A stretch of DNA of 64,000 nt from assembly GCF_001550155.1 (NCBI RefSeq), contig NZ_LRUF01000005.1, positions 1 through 64,000 on the forward strand. Reading direction: 5' to 3'. The translations under genes were made by a program, and so were the position numbers. Below are positions 56,232 to 64,000 of this stretch, in pieces. The notes under the pieces are model-generated. The model ran no database searches. It had not been told where the DNA came from and was given only the letters and a program-made list of their open reading frames with translations. Source of the stretch: Pseudoalteromonas arabiensis (GTDB taxonomy: Bacteria; Pseudomonadota; Gammaproteobacteria; Enterobacterales; Alteromonadaceae). How positions within the stretch are numbered: the first letter of the stretch is position 1; each line of letters begins with the position of its first letter.

Positions 56232-56277
56232 CAACTGCCTAGCTTAGTGAACGTCAACGAATTTAGAGAGGTAGACA

Positions 56278-56979
56278 ATGGAACATAACATTAATAAACA
56301 CATTTCAGGTCGCTTTAATCAAGAGCTTGAGAATGTGCGCAACCATGTTTTAAATATGGGCGGTCTAGTTGAGCAGCAACTAAATAGTGCATTGGATGCA
56401 GTAAGCAATGGTGATGCGGAACTTGCGCAAAAAGTGCGAGAGAATGACTATAAAGTTAATGCGATGGAAGTGAACATTGATGAAGAGTGCACGCGTATTA
56501 TTGCTCGTCGTCAGCCAGCCGCCAGTGATTTACGCTTAGTCATTGCCATTGCTAAAACCATTGCTGATTTAGAACGCATTGGTGATGAAGCAGAACGGAT
56601 TGCAAAAGTCGCTTTAGATTCATTCACTAAAGACCAGCAAGACTTATTAGTGAATATTGAAAATATGGGTCGTTTAGTCTCAAAAATGCTTCATGATGTA
56701 CTTGATGCATTTGCCCGTATGGATGTGCAATGTGCGTTTGAAGTACACAAAGAAGACGCCAAAGTTGACCGTGAATATGAAGCTATTACACGTCAAATTA
56801 TGACATATATGATGGAAGACCCACGCTCAATCCCAAAAATTATGGATTTAGTATGGTCTGTACGTTCTTTAGAGCGTATTGGCGATCGTTGTCAAAACAT
56901 TGCTGAATACATTATCTATTTTGTTAACGGCAAAGATATTCGTCATACATCTCAAGAGGATATAGAAAAGTCGCTGTAA
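56278..56979 (+). CDS. phoU: phosphate signalling protein PhoU
   Basis: PhoU links the Pst transporter to the PhoR sensor and keeps the regulon off when phosphate is ample. The 233 residues form two three-helix bundles with metal motifs of the ExxxD type ([11 protein letters not shown] and [14 protein letters not shown]). A GAGAGG ribosome site precedes the ATG. It is the last gene of the operon. A hairpin follows at 57008-57026. Confidence 0.95.
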   Translation: MEHNINKHISGRFNQELENVRNHVLNMGGLVEQQLNSALDAVSNGDAELAQKVRENDYKVNAMEVNIDEECTRIIARRQPAASDLRLVIAIAKTIADLERIGDEAERIAKVALDSFTKDQQDLLVNIENMGRLVSKMLHDVLDAFARMDVQCAFEVHKEDAKVDREYEAITRQIMTYMMEDPRSIPKIMDLVWSVRSLERIGDRCQNIAEYIIYFVNGKDIRHTSQEDIEKSL

Positions 56980-57007
56980 ATTATCCGCTACTTTTCAATA
57001 TTTAACC

Positions 57008-57030
57008 GAGCGGCCCAGTGGCCGCTTTGT
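57008..57030 (+). terminator. probable terminator after phoU
   Basis: AGCGGCC-CAGT-GGCCGCT is a perfect seven-pair GC-rich stem followed by TTGTCTATT. The T run is interrupted, so strength is uncertain. Confidence 0.6.
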
Positions 57031-57061
57031 CTATTATTGGTTATGTAAGGCAGAAAAAGCG

Positions 57062-57089
57062 TTCACAATCGAACACAATGCTGTAAAAT
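57062..57089 (+). promoter_or_regulatory. probable promoter of the PhoU-like/pit pair
   Basis: TTCACA (57062-57067) and TAAAAT (57084-57089) with a 16-base spacer lie 42 bases before the next start. No Pho box is seen, which suggests constitutive use as expected for a low-affinity phosphate system. Confidence 0.5.
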
Positions 57090-57130
57090 TCGAACCTGCC
57101 AAAGCATACTAATTTATTAAAGGGTCAGTT

Positions 57131-57808
57131 ATGCCTACAAATGCATTTTTAGGGGTATTTGCTAAATCTCCTATTAAGCCTATGGAAGATCACATTAAGA
57201 AAGTACATCAAGCAAGTAAGGCCTTGATACCTTTCTTTAATCACGTTTTTAAAGAAGAGTGGCAAGAAGCGGAAGAAATCCGTCTAAACATTCGTAATTT
57301 AGAGCGTGAAGCGGATGACATGAAACGTGATATTCGCCTTCAACTACCGCGTGGCTTATTTATGCCAGTCGAGCGTACCGATTTACTTGAACTTGTTACT
57401 CAACAAGACAAAATAGCGAATAAAGCGAAAGATATTGCAGGGCGTGTCGTTGGTCGAGAAATGACTATTCCTGCTGAAATTCAAGAAGATTTCCTTGCTT
57501 ATGTTGTTCGCTGTGTTGATGCAACTAAACAGGCATCAAAAGCAATTAATGAGCTAGATGAGCTATTAGAAACGGGCTTTAAAGGCCGTGAAGTTACTTT
57601 AGTTGAAAAAATGCTCGTTGAGTTGGACGCAATTGAACAAGACACGGATGACATGCAAATTAAAATACGCCGTCAATTGCGCGCCATCGAAAATGAACTT
57701 AACCCTATTGATGCGATGTTCTTATACAAGATCATTGAATGGGTTGGCGACTTAGCTGATATTGCTGAGCGCGTAGGTTCTCGTCTTGAGCTGATGTTAG
57801 CTCGATAA
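57131..57808 (+). CDS. TIGR00153/DUF47 PhoU-like protein
   Basis: A 225-residue helical protein of the DUF47 family (PhoU domain), which usually accompanies Pit transporters and probably controls them. It begins MPTNAFLGVFAKSPIKPMEDHI and shows the ExxxD-like metal motifs VTQQDKIANKAKDIAGR and WVGDLADIAERVGSR. AAAGGG lies close to the ATG. It starts 42 bases before pit on the same strand. Confidence 0.92.
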   Translation: MPTNAFLGVFAKSPIKPMEDHIKKVHQASKALIPFFNHVFKEEWQEAEEIRLNIRNLEREADDMKRDIRLQLPRGLFMPVERTDLLELVTQQDKIANKAKDIAGRVVGREMTIPAEIQEDFLAYVVRCVDATKQASKAINELDELLETGFKGREVTLVEKMLVELDAIEQDTDDMQIKIRRQLRAIENELNPIDAMFLYKIIEWVGDLADIAERVGSRLELMLAR

Positions 57809-57850
57809 TTTAAAATCAGTTCAAATACGAAAAATTAAAGGTTTCACACA

Positions 57851-59119
57851 ATGGATATCATTGCAAATTACGGCACGTTTTTAGTTTTAATTGCCGCAGC
57901 AGTCGGTTTCTTCATGGCTTATGGTATTGGCGCGAATGATGTAGCTAATGCGATGGGTACATCAGTAGGTTCAAAAGCACTTACTATCAAACAAGCAATC
58001 ATCATTGCCATGGTGTTTGAATTCGCTGGTGCTTATCTTGCCGGTGGTGAGGTAACATCTACCATTCGTAAAGGTATCATCGACGCTGCGCCATTTACAG
58101 ACATACCTGAGCTTATGATCCTTGGTATGATAGCCGCATTATTTGCTGCTGGTAGTTGGTTATTAATAGCCTCTTTCCTTGGCTGGCCGGTGTCGACTAC
58201 TCACTCAATTATCGGTGCTATTATAGGCTTTGCGCTTGTTGCGGTAGGCAGCGAAGCAATTCAGTGGAATAAGGTGATGGGCATTGTCGGTAGCTGGATT
58301 GTCACGCCTGCAATTTCCGGCTTTATTGCATACTTGATTTTCATGAGTGCGCAAAAGCTCATCTTTGATACCGATGCACCACTTAAAAATGCCAAACGTT
58401 ATGTGCCCGTATACATGGGTCTTGCGGGCTTCATTATGTCACTTGTGACAATCAAGAAAGGCTTGAAGCACATTGGTATTAACCTAGGTTCAGTTGAAGG
58501 TTATGCCCTTTCAATCGCTATTGCGGTCGTGGTTGGTATTATCGGCAAGATTGCTATTTCGCGTCTTAAAATCGACCCTAAAGCGGATAAAAAAATGCAG
58601 TTCAACAATGTTGAGAAAGTGTTCGCAGTACTGATGGTACTAACAGCATGCTGTATGGCATTCGCACATGGTTCAAACGACGTAGCTAACGCGATTGGTC
58701 CACTTGCTGCCGTTGTAAACATTGTTGAGCACAATGGCGAAATTGCTAAGAAAGCATCGATTGCGTGGTGGATTCTACCGCTAGGCGGCTTAGGTATTGT
58801 TGCTGGTCTTGCTATTTTAGGTAAGAAAGTAATTAAAACAATTGGTGAAGGTATTACTCACTTAACACCAAGCCGTGGTTTTGCTGCTGAGCTTGCTGCT
58901 GCTTCTACAGTTGTTATCGCTTCAGGTACGGGTTTGCCTATCTCGACGACGCAAACACTGGTTGGTGCGGTATTAGGTGTTGGTATGGCGCGTGGTATTG
59001 CGGCACTTAACATGGGTGTGGTAAGAAACATTGTAGTTTCTTGGGTAATTACATTGCCAGTTGGCGCAGCCCTTGCTATTGTTATTTTCTACGTACTGAG
59101 AACTGCCTTTGGGGTATAA
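57851..59119 (+). CDS. inorganic phosphate transporter, Pit family
   Basis: A low-affinity phosphate carrier in the inner membrane, driven by protons or sodium. The 422 residues have about ten helices and the two inverted Pit signatures: GANDVANAMGTSVGS near the N-terminus and AHGSNDVANAIGPLAAV near residue 275. The loops GWPVSTTHSIIGAI and GLPISTTQTLVGAV complete the repeat. It is paired with the DUF47 gene upstream. A terminator follows. Confidence 0.94.
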   Translation: MDIIANYGTFLVLIAAAVGFFMAYGIGANDVANAMGTSVGSKALTIKQAIIIAMVFEFAGAYLAGGEVTSTIRKGIIDAAPFTDIPELMILGMIAALFAAGSWLLIASFLGWPVSTTHSIIGAIIGFALVAVGSEAIQWNKVMGIVGSWIVTPAISGFIAYLIFMSAQKLIFDTDAPLKNAKRYVPVYMGLAGFIMSLVTIKKGLKHIGINLGSVEGYALSIAIAVVVGIIGKIAISRLKIDPKADKKMQFNNVEKVFAVLMVLTACCMAFAHGSNDVANAIGPLAAVVNIVEHNGEIAKKASIAWWILPLGGLGIVAGLAILGKKVIKTIGEGITHLTPSRGFAAELAAASTVVIASGTGLPISTTQTLVGAVLGVGMARGIAALNMGVVRNIVVSWVITLPVGAALAIVIFYVLRTAFGV

Positions 59120-59145
59120 AAAAGTACTAACAGACTTTTAGCTTG

Positions 59146-59184
59146 AAAAGATCTCAATGCCCTAGGTATTGGGGTCTTTTTATT
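59146..59184 (+). terminator. terminator after pit
   Basis: AAAAGATCTCAATGCC pairs with GGTATTGGGGTCTTTT over 16 positions with three G-U pairs and a short loop, then TATTT. It reaches close to the oxyR start. Confidence 0.75.
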
Positions 59185-59204
59185 TGCAGGTAGTAAAAAA
59201 GAGT

Positions 59205-60131
59205 ATGAATAACTTACCAAGTATTAAACAACTACAGTATTTACTGGCAGTCCATCAATATCAGCATTTTGGCCGTGCTGCGAGCGCGTGTTTTATTGGC
59301 CAATCAACATTAAGTAGTGCAATTCAAAACTTAGAGGAAACCCTAGGTTGCCAGTTAATTGAGCGAGAAAATCGCAGTTTAATGTTTACAGTAATCGGTG
59401 AAGAGGTCGTCGAGAAAGCACGTAAAATCATTGATGATACTCTGAGCTTAAAAGAGCTAACTAAAAGCTTTTTAACCCCCTTGAGTGGCACGTTGACATT
59501 AGGGGTTATTCCTACCATTGCCAGTTTTATTGCTGCACCTTTGTATCATTTCTGCAAGCAAACCTTTACCGAGTTAGAGTTAATTTTGGTTGAGGATACC
59601 AGCGATAAATTACTCGATAAGTTAGAACACGGGCAAATTGATATGGCATTGCTCGCCTTGCCGTACGATACTGAAAAATTTCATACCCAAGTGCTTGCCA
59701 AAGATCATTTTAGTCTGGTGCATCATAAAGATTATACTCCCGCCGCAGGCGTGGAAGATTTTAACTTGTTACCCGATGCAAGTGTATTCTTACTTGAACG
59801 TGAGCACTGTATGACGGGGCACGCACTCAGTGCGTGTCATTTAAATCGCTCAAGTTGCATCAACCCATTTGAGGCAGCAAGCTTACACACTTTACTGAGT
59901 ATGGTAGAGCATCAACTTGGTGTTACCTTCTTACCACAAATGGCGATTAACGCAGGCATTTTAGATAAAAAAGAGATGGTCGCAACACCTTCACAAGCTG
60001 ATGCTTATCGAGACATAGGCATTGTGTGGCGAAAAACCACAGGTCGCATTAGGGATTTCAGACTCTTTAGCCAACAGTTGGAGTTATTTCTTAATAAGCA
60101 ATGTAGCTTAGACGGTCAATGTAACGAATAA
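59205..60131 (+). CDS. oxyR: peroxide-sensing LysR-type regulator OxyR
   Basis: OxyR senses hydrogen peroxide through a disulfide and activates catalase, peroxidase and related genes. The 308 residues have an N-terminal HTH (KQLQYLLAVHQYQHFGRAA) and a LysR effector domain. The two redox cysteines lie in EREHCMTGHALSAC, nine positions apart, as in E. coli OxyR Cys199/Cys208. I start it at the ATG at 59205 (MNNLPSIKQL) rather than the TTG at 59169. No peroxide-defence gene is adjacent. Confidence 0.9.
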   Translation: MNNLPSIKQLQYLLAVHQYQHFGRAASACFIGQSTLSSAIQNLEETLGCQLIERENRSLMFTVIGEEVVEKARKIIDDTLSLKELTKSFLTPLSGTLTLGVIPTIASFIAAPLYHFCKQTFTELELILVEDTSDKLLDKLEHGQIDMALLALPYDTEKFHTQVLAKDHFSLVHHKDYTPAAGVEDFNLLPDASVFLLEREHCMTGHALSACHLNRSSCINPFEAASLHTLLSMVEHQLGVTFLPQMAINAGILDKKEMVATPSQADAYRDIGIVWRKTTGRIRDFRLFSQQLELFLNKQCSLDGQCNE

Positions 60132-60150
60132 TAAAAAACCCCAAATAAAG

Positions 60151-60182
60151 AACCCCAAATAAAAAATTTGGGGTTTTTTTAT
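60151..60182 (+). terminator. terminator after oxyR with a duplicated left arm
   Basis: CCCCAAAT (60153-60160) pairs with ATTTGGGG (60166-60173) and a T run follows. The same left arm, AACCCCAAATAAA, also occurs 14 bases upstream (about 60138-60150), so the right arm could pair with either copy. Confidence 0.85.
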
Positions 60183-60264
60183 TATTTAAACAAACTATTT
60201 TTCCCCTTCCCTCGACTAACATAATAACAAAACCATTAAAGGCAGATCAGATGACGAGGCTAGT

Positions 60265-60807
60265 GTGTTTTTTCAATCACTTGAAACATTAATTGCCAAG
60301 GCGCAACAGGGCAATAAACGGGCGTGGTTGAAATTAGTCAAACAGCACGAAACACAGGTATATAACTATTGCTTACGGATGTTAAGTCATCCTGATGATG
60401 CAATGGACTTGATGCAAGAAGTGTTTATTTCTGTGTATAAGAGCTTACCGAGCTTTCGTGGTGAATCGAGCTTCAATACTTGGCTTTATCAAATTGTGCA
60501 TCGTCGTAGTGTTGAATATTATCGCCGCCGTAAACTGCATCAAAGCTTAGACGGTGTGCCTGAAGAAAGTTGTGAGCATAGCGAATTAGAGACTAATCAA
60601 TTGCAATACCAGCAGCATCATGAACTCAAAGAGATGATGAACAATTTACCCTGGGAGCAACGTTTGGTTGTGGAGTTAAAATTTTTTCAGCACTGTACAT
60701 TCGAAGAAATAGCTGAGCAATTAGGTATTTCGACTAATACAGCTAAATCAAGACTATACAGTGCATTGGGCAAGTTAAAAGTGCATTTGGAGGCCGTAGA
60801 TGGCTAA
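60265..60807 (+). CDS. ECF sigma factor (sigma-70 family, RpoE-like)
   Basis: A 180-residue alternative sigma factor. Region 2 (about 25-95) has DDAMDLMQEVFISVYKSLPSFRGESSFNTWLYQI. Region 4 (about 125-178) has LPWEQRLVVELKFFQHCTFEEIAEQLGISTNTAKSRLYSA. The start is a GTG at 60265 with GAGG upstream. It overlaps the next gene by eight bases. The stimulus and target promoters are unknown. It is not rpoE itself, since rseA and the nadB context are missing. Confidence 0.9.
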   Translation: MFFQSLETLIAKAQQGNKRAWLKLVKQHETQVYNYCLRMLSHPDDAMDLMQEVFISVYKSLPSFRGESSFNTWLYQIVHRRSVEYYRRRKLHQSLDGVPEESCEHSELETNQLQYQQHHELKEMMNNLPWEQRLVVELKFFQHCTFEEIAEQLGISTNTAKSRLYSALGKLKVHLEAVDG

Positions 60808-61399
60808 TTTAGATTCATTATTTACCGCATGGCTAGAAGGTGAAAGCCTGACAGATGAGCAAATTACATTGCTGCAAGCCAATGCTGAGTATGCATTAAT
60901 GATGAGCAATGCAATTAAGTGGCAACAGCAGAGCCGAGAATATGAAACGATGAAAGTTCCTCACTGGGACAGAGAATCCAGCATGCCAAAAGTGCAGAAA
61001 TCGCATCTGTTTTTCGGTTCAGGGATGTGGGCGATGGCTGCCTCAATTGCATTATGTGCTTGGCTATTTATGAGTAATCCGCAACAAGGAAATCAGCAGT
61101 TACTTGAACAAGTGGCGAAGCAAACGAATTTGTTAGAGTCGCAGCAAAAGCAAATTGATCAGTTACAAAATATTTTAACGGCGCAAAACCAAGTACAGCA
61201 GCAACATATGTATCAACTAGCCAAAGAAGCAATCAAAACAGGGCGAATAGAGCGTCAAGAAGATATTGCCAGCGTGCTTGCGTATATCAAAACGCAGCGT
61301 GCTCAAGACCAAGCATATTTGCGTATGCAGTTGAATGATTTAGCAGAGCAAGTGGACGGCAGGCCATTGCCAACCGTTGCCAACAATGTGGAGTATTAA
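60800..61399 (+). CDS. probable anti-sigma factor
   Basis: The 199 residues have a cytoplasmic N-terminal part (about 1-70), one membrane segment (about 76-92, MWAMAASIALCAWLFM) and a periplasmic coiled coil rich in glutamine (about 98-165). This topology and the eight-base overlap with the sigma gene are those of anti-sigma factors. It lacks the zinc motif HxxxCxxC of ZAS proteins. It would hold the sigma factor at the membrane until an envelope signal arrives. Confidence 0.7.
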   Translation: MANLDSLFTAWLEGESLTDEQITLLQANAEYALMMSNAIKWQQQSREYETMKVPHWDRESSMPKVQKSHLFFGSGMWAMAASIALCAWLFMSNPQQGNQQLLEQVAKQTNLLESQQKQIDQLQNILTAQNQVQQQHMYQLAKEAIKTGRIERQEDIASVLAYIKTQRAQDQAYLRMQLNDLAEQVDGRPLPTVANNVEY

Positions 61400-61400
61400 A

Positions 61401-62318
61401 ATGTCAAAGAACATGATAACCAGTGCAGTGCTATTGTTATGTGGTATAGCAGCAGTTAACCCTGTGTCTGCCCAAAGTATAGAGGAATTAGACAGAATTC
61501 AGCGTGAAGTCGGGATCATGGAAAAAATCCTAACAGCGGCTCTAAAGCAGGATACAGATAACAAAGTCAGAAATGTCTCAGCAAGTTATTTACAGCACCA
61601 AGGTGTGGTATTTAGCTTTGACGTGCGAAGCCATTCTCGCTGGTCAAGTGTATTCGCATCCGTGCCCGATGCACCACTTCCGCCACTGCCTGACATTGAC
61701 TTTGAAGAGATCAGCGAAATTGAAGTATTAGGTGAACATGTACAAGTTATTAGCGATGCCGTTGTTGTTAAAACGCAAGAAGCCTATCAACACGCGATGG
61801 AGGTGATGCGTGAAAGTGCGGAGCGTGTGCGCGAAGTCGCAGAGCAAGAGCGTGATGTTAGTCGAGAAATTCGTGATCTTGAGCGTGAAAAGCGTGACCT
61901 TGAATTTGATCGCCGCCACGATAAAGATGCAAAAGAACAAGAGCTTGAAAAACGTAAAAAAGAGCTGCAAGCATCAATTAAGGAGCTTGAAAAACAACAG
62001 CAAAAGTTGTCTTTACAGCAACAAGCAATGCGTAAAGAGTTAGCGGAAAAAAAACAAGCACGTATTACAGAGCAAAAACAGCAGTTGGCAGAGCTTACAC
62101 AGCGGGTGGATAAAAGCTTGTCATTGACTTTATGTGATTACGGTAGTGGATTAAGAACGCTGCCGAATGATGAGCATGTTAGTTTTATTATTCGTGGCAT
62201 GAGCGAGCACAAGGGCGAGCAAATTAAAGTGTTTAAAAAATCAGACATTAAAAAATGTGTGGTAGGTGATATTAAAGCAGATGCTTTACTTAATCGCGCA
62301 ACCCAGTATGAGTTTTGA
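61401..62318 (+). CDS. exported coiled-coil protein in the sigma operon
   Basis: I do not recognise this 305-residue protein. It has a signal peptide (cut after VSA), a globular part (about 25-110), and a very long charged coiled coil (about 125-240, with ERDVSREIRDLEREKRDLE and KKELQASIKELEKQQQ). A small C-terminal domain with two cysteines ends it. I start it at 61401 because GGAG precedes and the signal peptide begins MSKNMITSAV. As the third gene after sigma and anti-sigma, one base after the latter, it may be the periplasmic partner or sensor. Confidence 0.65.
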   Translation: MSKNMITSAVLLLCGIAAVNPVSAQSIEELDRIQREVGIMEKILTAALKQDTDNKVRNVSASYLQHQGVVFSFDVRSHSRWSSVFASVPDAPLPPLPDIDFEEISEIEVLGEHVQVISDAVVVKTQEAYQHAMEVMRESAERVREVAEQERDVSREIRDLEREKRDLEFDRRHDKDAKEQELEKRKKELQASIKELEKQQQKLSLQQQAMRKELAEKKQARITEQKQQLAELTQRVDKSLSLTLCDYGSGLRTLPNDEHVSFIIRGMSEHKGEQIKVFKKSDIKKCVVGDIKADALLNRATQYEF

Positions 62319-62340
62319 AATGGTGAAAACGTTCTCAACA

Positions 62341-62366
62341 AAAAGCAGCCTATAGTGGCTGCTTTT
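62341..62366. terminator. bidirectional terminator
   Basis: AAAAGCAGCC and GGCTGCTTTT form a perfect ten-pair stem with a six-base loop between convergent genes; A and T flanks serve both directions. It overlaps the stop of the small membrane protein. Confidence 0.85.
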
Positions 62367-62553
62367 CATCCATTGTAAAAGGTTTTAAGTTAGGTAAGAA
62401 GAGTAAGTAAACCCATACAACCAGATTAAAGTAGGGCACTAGCCCTAAGCTTGTGAATACTTTAACTGGGTACCCCTTAAAAGTTGCATTACGGTAACAT
62501 TGATAAGCTATCCCTAGGTTAATGATCAGCAACAAAACGATTAATTGTGTCAT
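62350..62553 (-). CDS. small membrane protein of unknown function
   Basis: A 67-residue protein with two hydrophobic segments (TQLIVLLLIINLGIAYQCY and LVPYFNLVVWVYLLFLP). I start it at 62553, because AGGAGAAAGTA stands directly before that ATG; the longer frame from 62592 lacks one. The AT-rich 230 bases upstream, to 62783, hold no other gene that I can see. Confidence 0.7.
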   Translation of the reverse strand: MTQLIVLLLIINLGIAYQCYRNATFKGYPVKVFTSLGLVPYFNLVVWVYLLFLPNLKPFTMDEKQPL

Positions 62554-62783
62554 TACTTTCTCCTTTATACCGATAATACATGAACTTAACAATGTTAAGT
62601 TATTTTCAGTATGTGTGATCTAATAATTAATGTCATGTTTTTTTGGTTGTATCACCATAAAAGCGTGACATTTTGTGTTGGTGTGAATTAATTATAGATG
62701 AGTATTATCAGGATGAAAGTTAAAAAACCAATAAAATTGTTTAAAAATGTATCAATTCTAGGTGCGCGTTTGCTAGCTAATTG

Positions 62784-64000
62784 TTAGCTAAAAAGTTTAT
62801 CCGTAGATATTCTTTCAAGCTCACTAGTAATTTTTTCAACAGGCACTGGACGGGCAATAAAGTAACCTTGCCCGTAATCGATGCCTATTTCTTTTAGTGC
62901 TAAAAATATTTCTTTATTTTCAACATATTCAGCAACTGAGCGCTTATCTAGGGAGCGGCTAATATCATTAATTGCTTTCACTAACGCTAAATCAATGGGG
63001 TCGTTGAGCATGTCACGTACAAATGATCCATCAATTTTCACATGCTGTGCGGGTAGTTGTTTAAGGTAGTTAAACGTACTAAAACCTGTACCAAAATCAT
63101 CGATAGAGAAATGGCAACCTAAACTATTGAGACGCTCTATCATTGCTCTGGTTGCGGCTAAATTATTAATACTGGCTGATTCTGTGATCTCAAAAATAAT
63201 ACGCGTAGGCTCAACGTTGTATTCTTCTAAGCTTGATTCGATATGCGGTAATAAGCGCTCATCTAAAAATGATTGCGCCGATAAGTTAATAGCGATCTGA
63301 TTCAGCTCAGGGTACTCGGCAACACTTTTAATTGCATTTTTAATGACGCACTGATCCATCAAATAAGTGTCATTAAGTAGCTCTAATGCAGGAATAAATT
63401 GATTAGGGTAAACCAGTTCATCATTAAGTTTTAAGCGTAATAAAGTTTCAAAATAGGCAACATGGTTGCGTTTAAAATCCCATATTGGCTGATAATGAAG
63501 TTCAATTGAATCATGCTGTAGCGCTTGGCGAATACTATGTCCCCACTCTAAACCAGCTTGCAGATTATTGTGGCTGCTGTCTTCTTTTGAGTAGCAATGG
63601 ACTAAATTTCGGCCTAGGCTTTTTGCTACGTAAAGCGCAATATCAGCCTGTTTAAGACACTCGCTTGGGTCGTTGTTTTGTGCGGTAATCTGCGTCAGAC
63701 CAATTGAACAGCTAATTGAGTAAACTTGTCCTTCAGAGTGAAATTGATGTTTTTCAATTGCCATACAAATGCTTTCTGCGACTAAGTGAGCATCGAGTAG
63801 GGCTGTATTTTTTAAAATGACTGCAAATTCATCACCACCAATACGACAGACTAAGTGCTCTTCGCTAATATTGGCTGTAAATAACTGGGCCACTTCTTTT
63901 AGGACAATATCACCTTGCTGATGACCTTTACTGTCATTGATAATTTTAAAGTGATCTAGGTCGATGTATATCAGTGCATGTTCAGCATCGTTACTGGTAT
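62784..64000 (-). CDS. GGDEF-EAL cyclic-di-GMP protein, 5' end outside window
   Basis: The frame stays open to the window edge, so the N-terminal part is missing here. The visible part begins inside a GGDEF domain (IYIDLDHFKIINDSKGH, then CRIGGDEFAV), with the active-site motif intact. The EAL domain has ETLLR (ExLxR), NLSAQSF, EITES, IDDFGTGFST, KIDGSFV and AEYVE. All metal and catalytic positions appear present, so phosphodiesterase activity is plausible; which activity dominates cannot be told. A sensor domain may lie in the missing part. Confidence 0.92.
   Translation of the reverse strand, partial: TSNDAEHALIYIDLDHFKIINDSKGHQQGDIVLKEVAQLFTANISEEHLVCRIGGDEFAVILKNTALLDAHLVAESICMAIEKHQFHSEGQVYSISCSIGLTQITAQNNDPSECLKQADIALYVAKSLGRNLVHCYSKEDSSHNNLQAGLEWGHSIRQALQHDSIELHYQPIWDFKRNHVAYFETLLRLKLNDELVYPNQFIPALELLNDTYLMDQCVIKNAIKSVAEYPELNQIAINLSAQSFLDERLLPHIESSLEEYNVEPTRIIFEITESASINNLAATRAMIERLNSLGCHFSIDDFGTGFSTFNYLKQLPAQHVKIDGSFVRDMLNDPIDLALVKAINDISRSLDKRSVAEYVENKEIFLALKEIGIDYGQGYFIARPVPVEKITSELERISTDKLFS

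Overview
This 64 kb window is chromosomal DNA of a marine gammaproteobacterium of the order Alteromonadales, most likely Pseudoalteromonas. The reasons are the AT-rich coding style, a motX gene (sodium-driven polar flagellum) directly after purA, the tsaE-amiB-mutL-miaA-hfq-hflX-hflK-hflC order, and many genes that match that group. The species call is inference from gene content; no search was run.

Layout. 1-1432 is a complete IS4-group insertion sequence. 1548-9983 is a housekeeping run for tRNA modification, cell wall, mismatch repair, RNA chaperone and FtsH control. 10208-12241 holds purA and motX. 12284-14143 is a cation/proton antiporter on the other strand. A 914-base gap with RNA-like structure precedes proBA (15058-17408), followed by a tRNA-Ala(UGC) on the minus strand. 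17810-21022 carries a lipoprotein, a prolyl-tRNA deacylase, an MFS exporter, a DUF2058 protein and a cytochrome c.

21153-31226 is the most unusual part. A class II aldolase plus an enolase-superfamily sugar-acid dehydratase lie on the left. An SDR dehydrogenase plus a lactonase lie on the right, on the opposite strand. Together these are the four enzyme types of a non-phosphorylative sugar oxidation route. Between them sit a small exported protein that resembles an EndoU-like toxin with a possible immunity partner, an FHA/winged-helix protein, a membrane Ser/Thr kinase with TPR repeats, a DP-EP-like protein, a cysteine-rich small protein and a small lipoprotein. I regard this kinase/FHA set as the best candidate for an undescribed system.

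31290-39948 is mostly envelope and signalling genes (MltD, MBL hydrolase, zapA, rlmJ, a META lipoprotein, PhnA-like, a solute-binding protein, EAL-HDOD, PqiA). 39986-46325 is a copper/silver efflux cassette of CusCBA type. 46951-59119 is a phosphate block: ppk-ppx, then pstC-pstA-pstB-phoU, then a PhoU-like protein and a Pit transporter. Pho-box promoters of the same geometry lie upstream of ppk and pstC. No pstS is present, and both permeases carry large extra domains. 59205-60131 is oxyR, 60265-62318 an ECF sigma/anti-sigma/coiled-coil operon, and the window ends inside a GGDEF-EAL gene.
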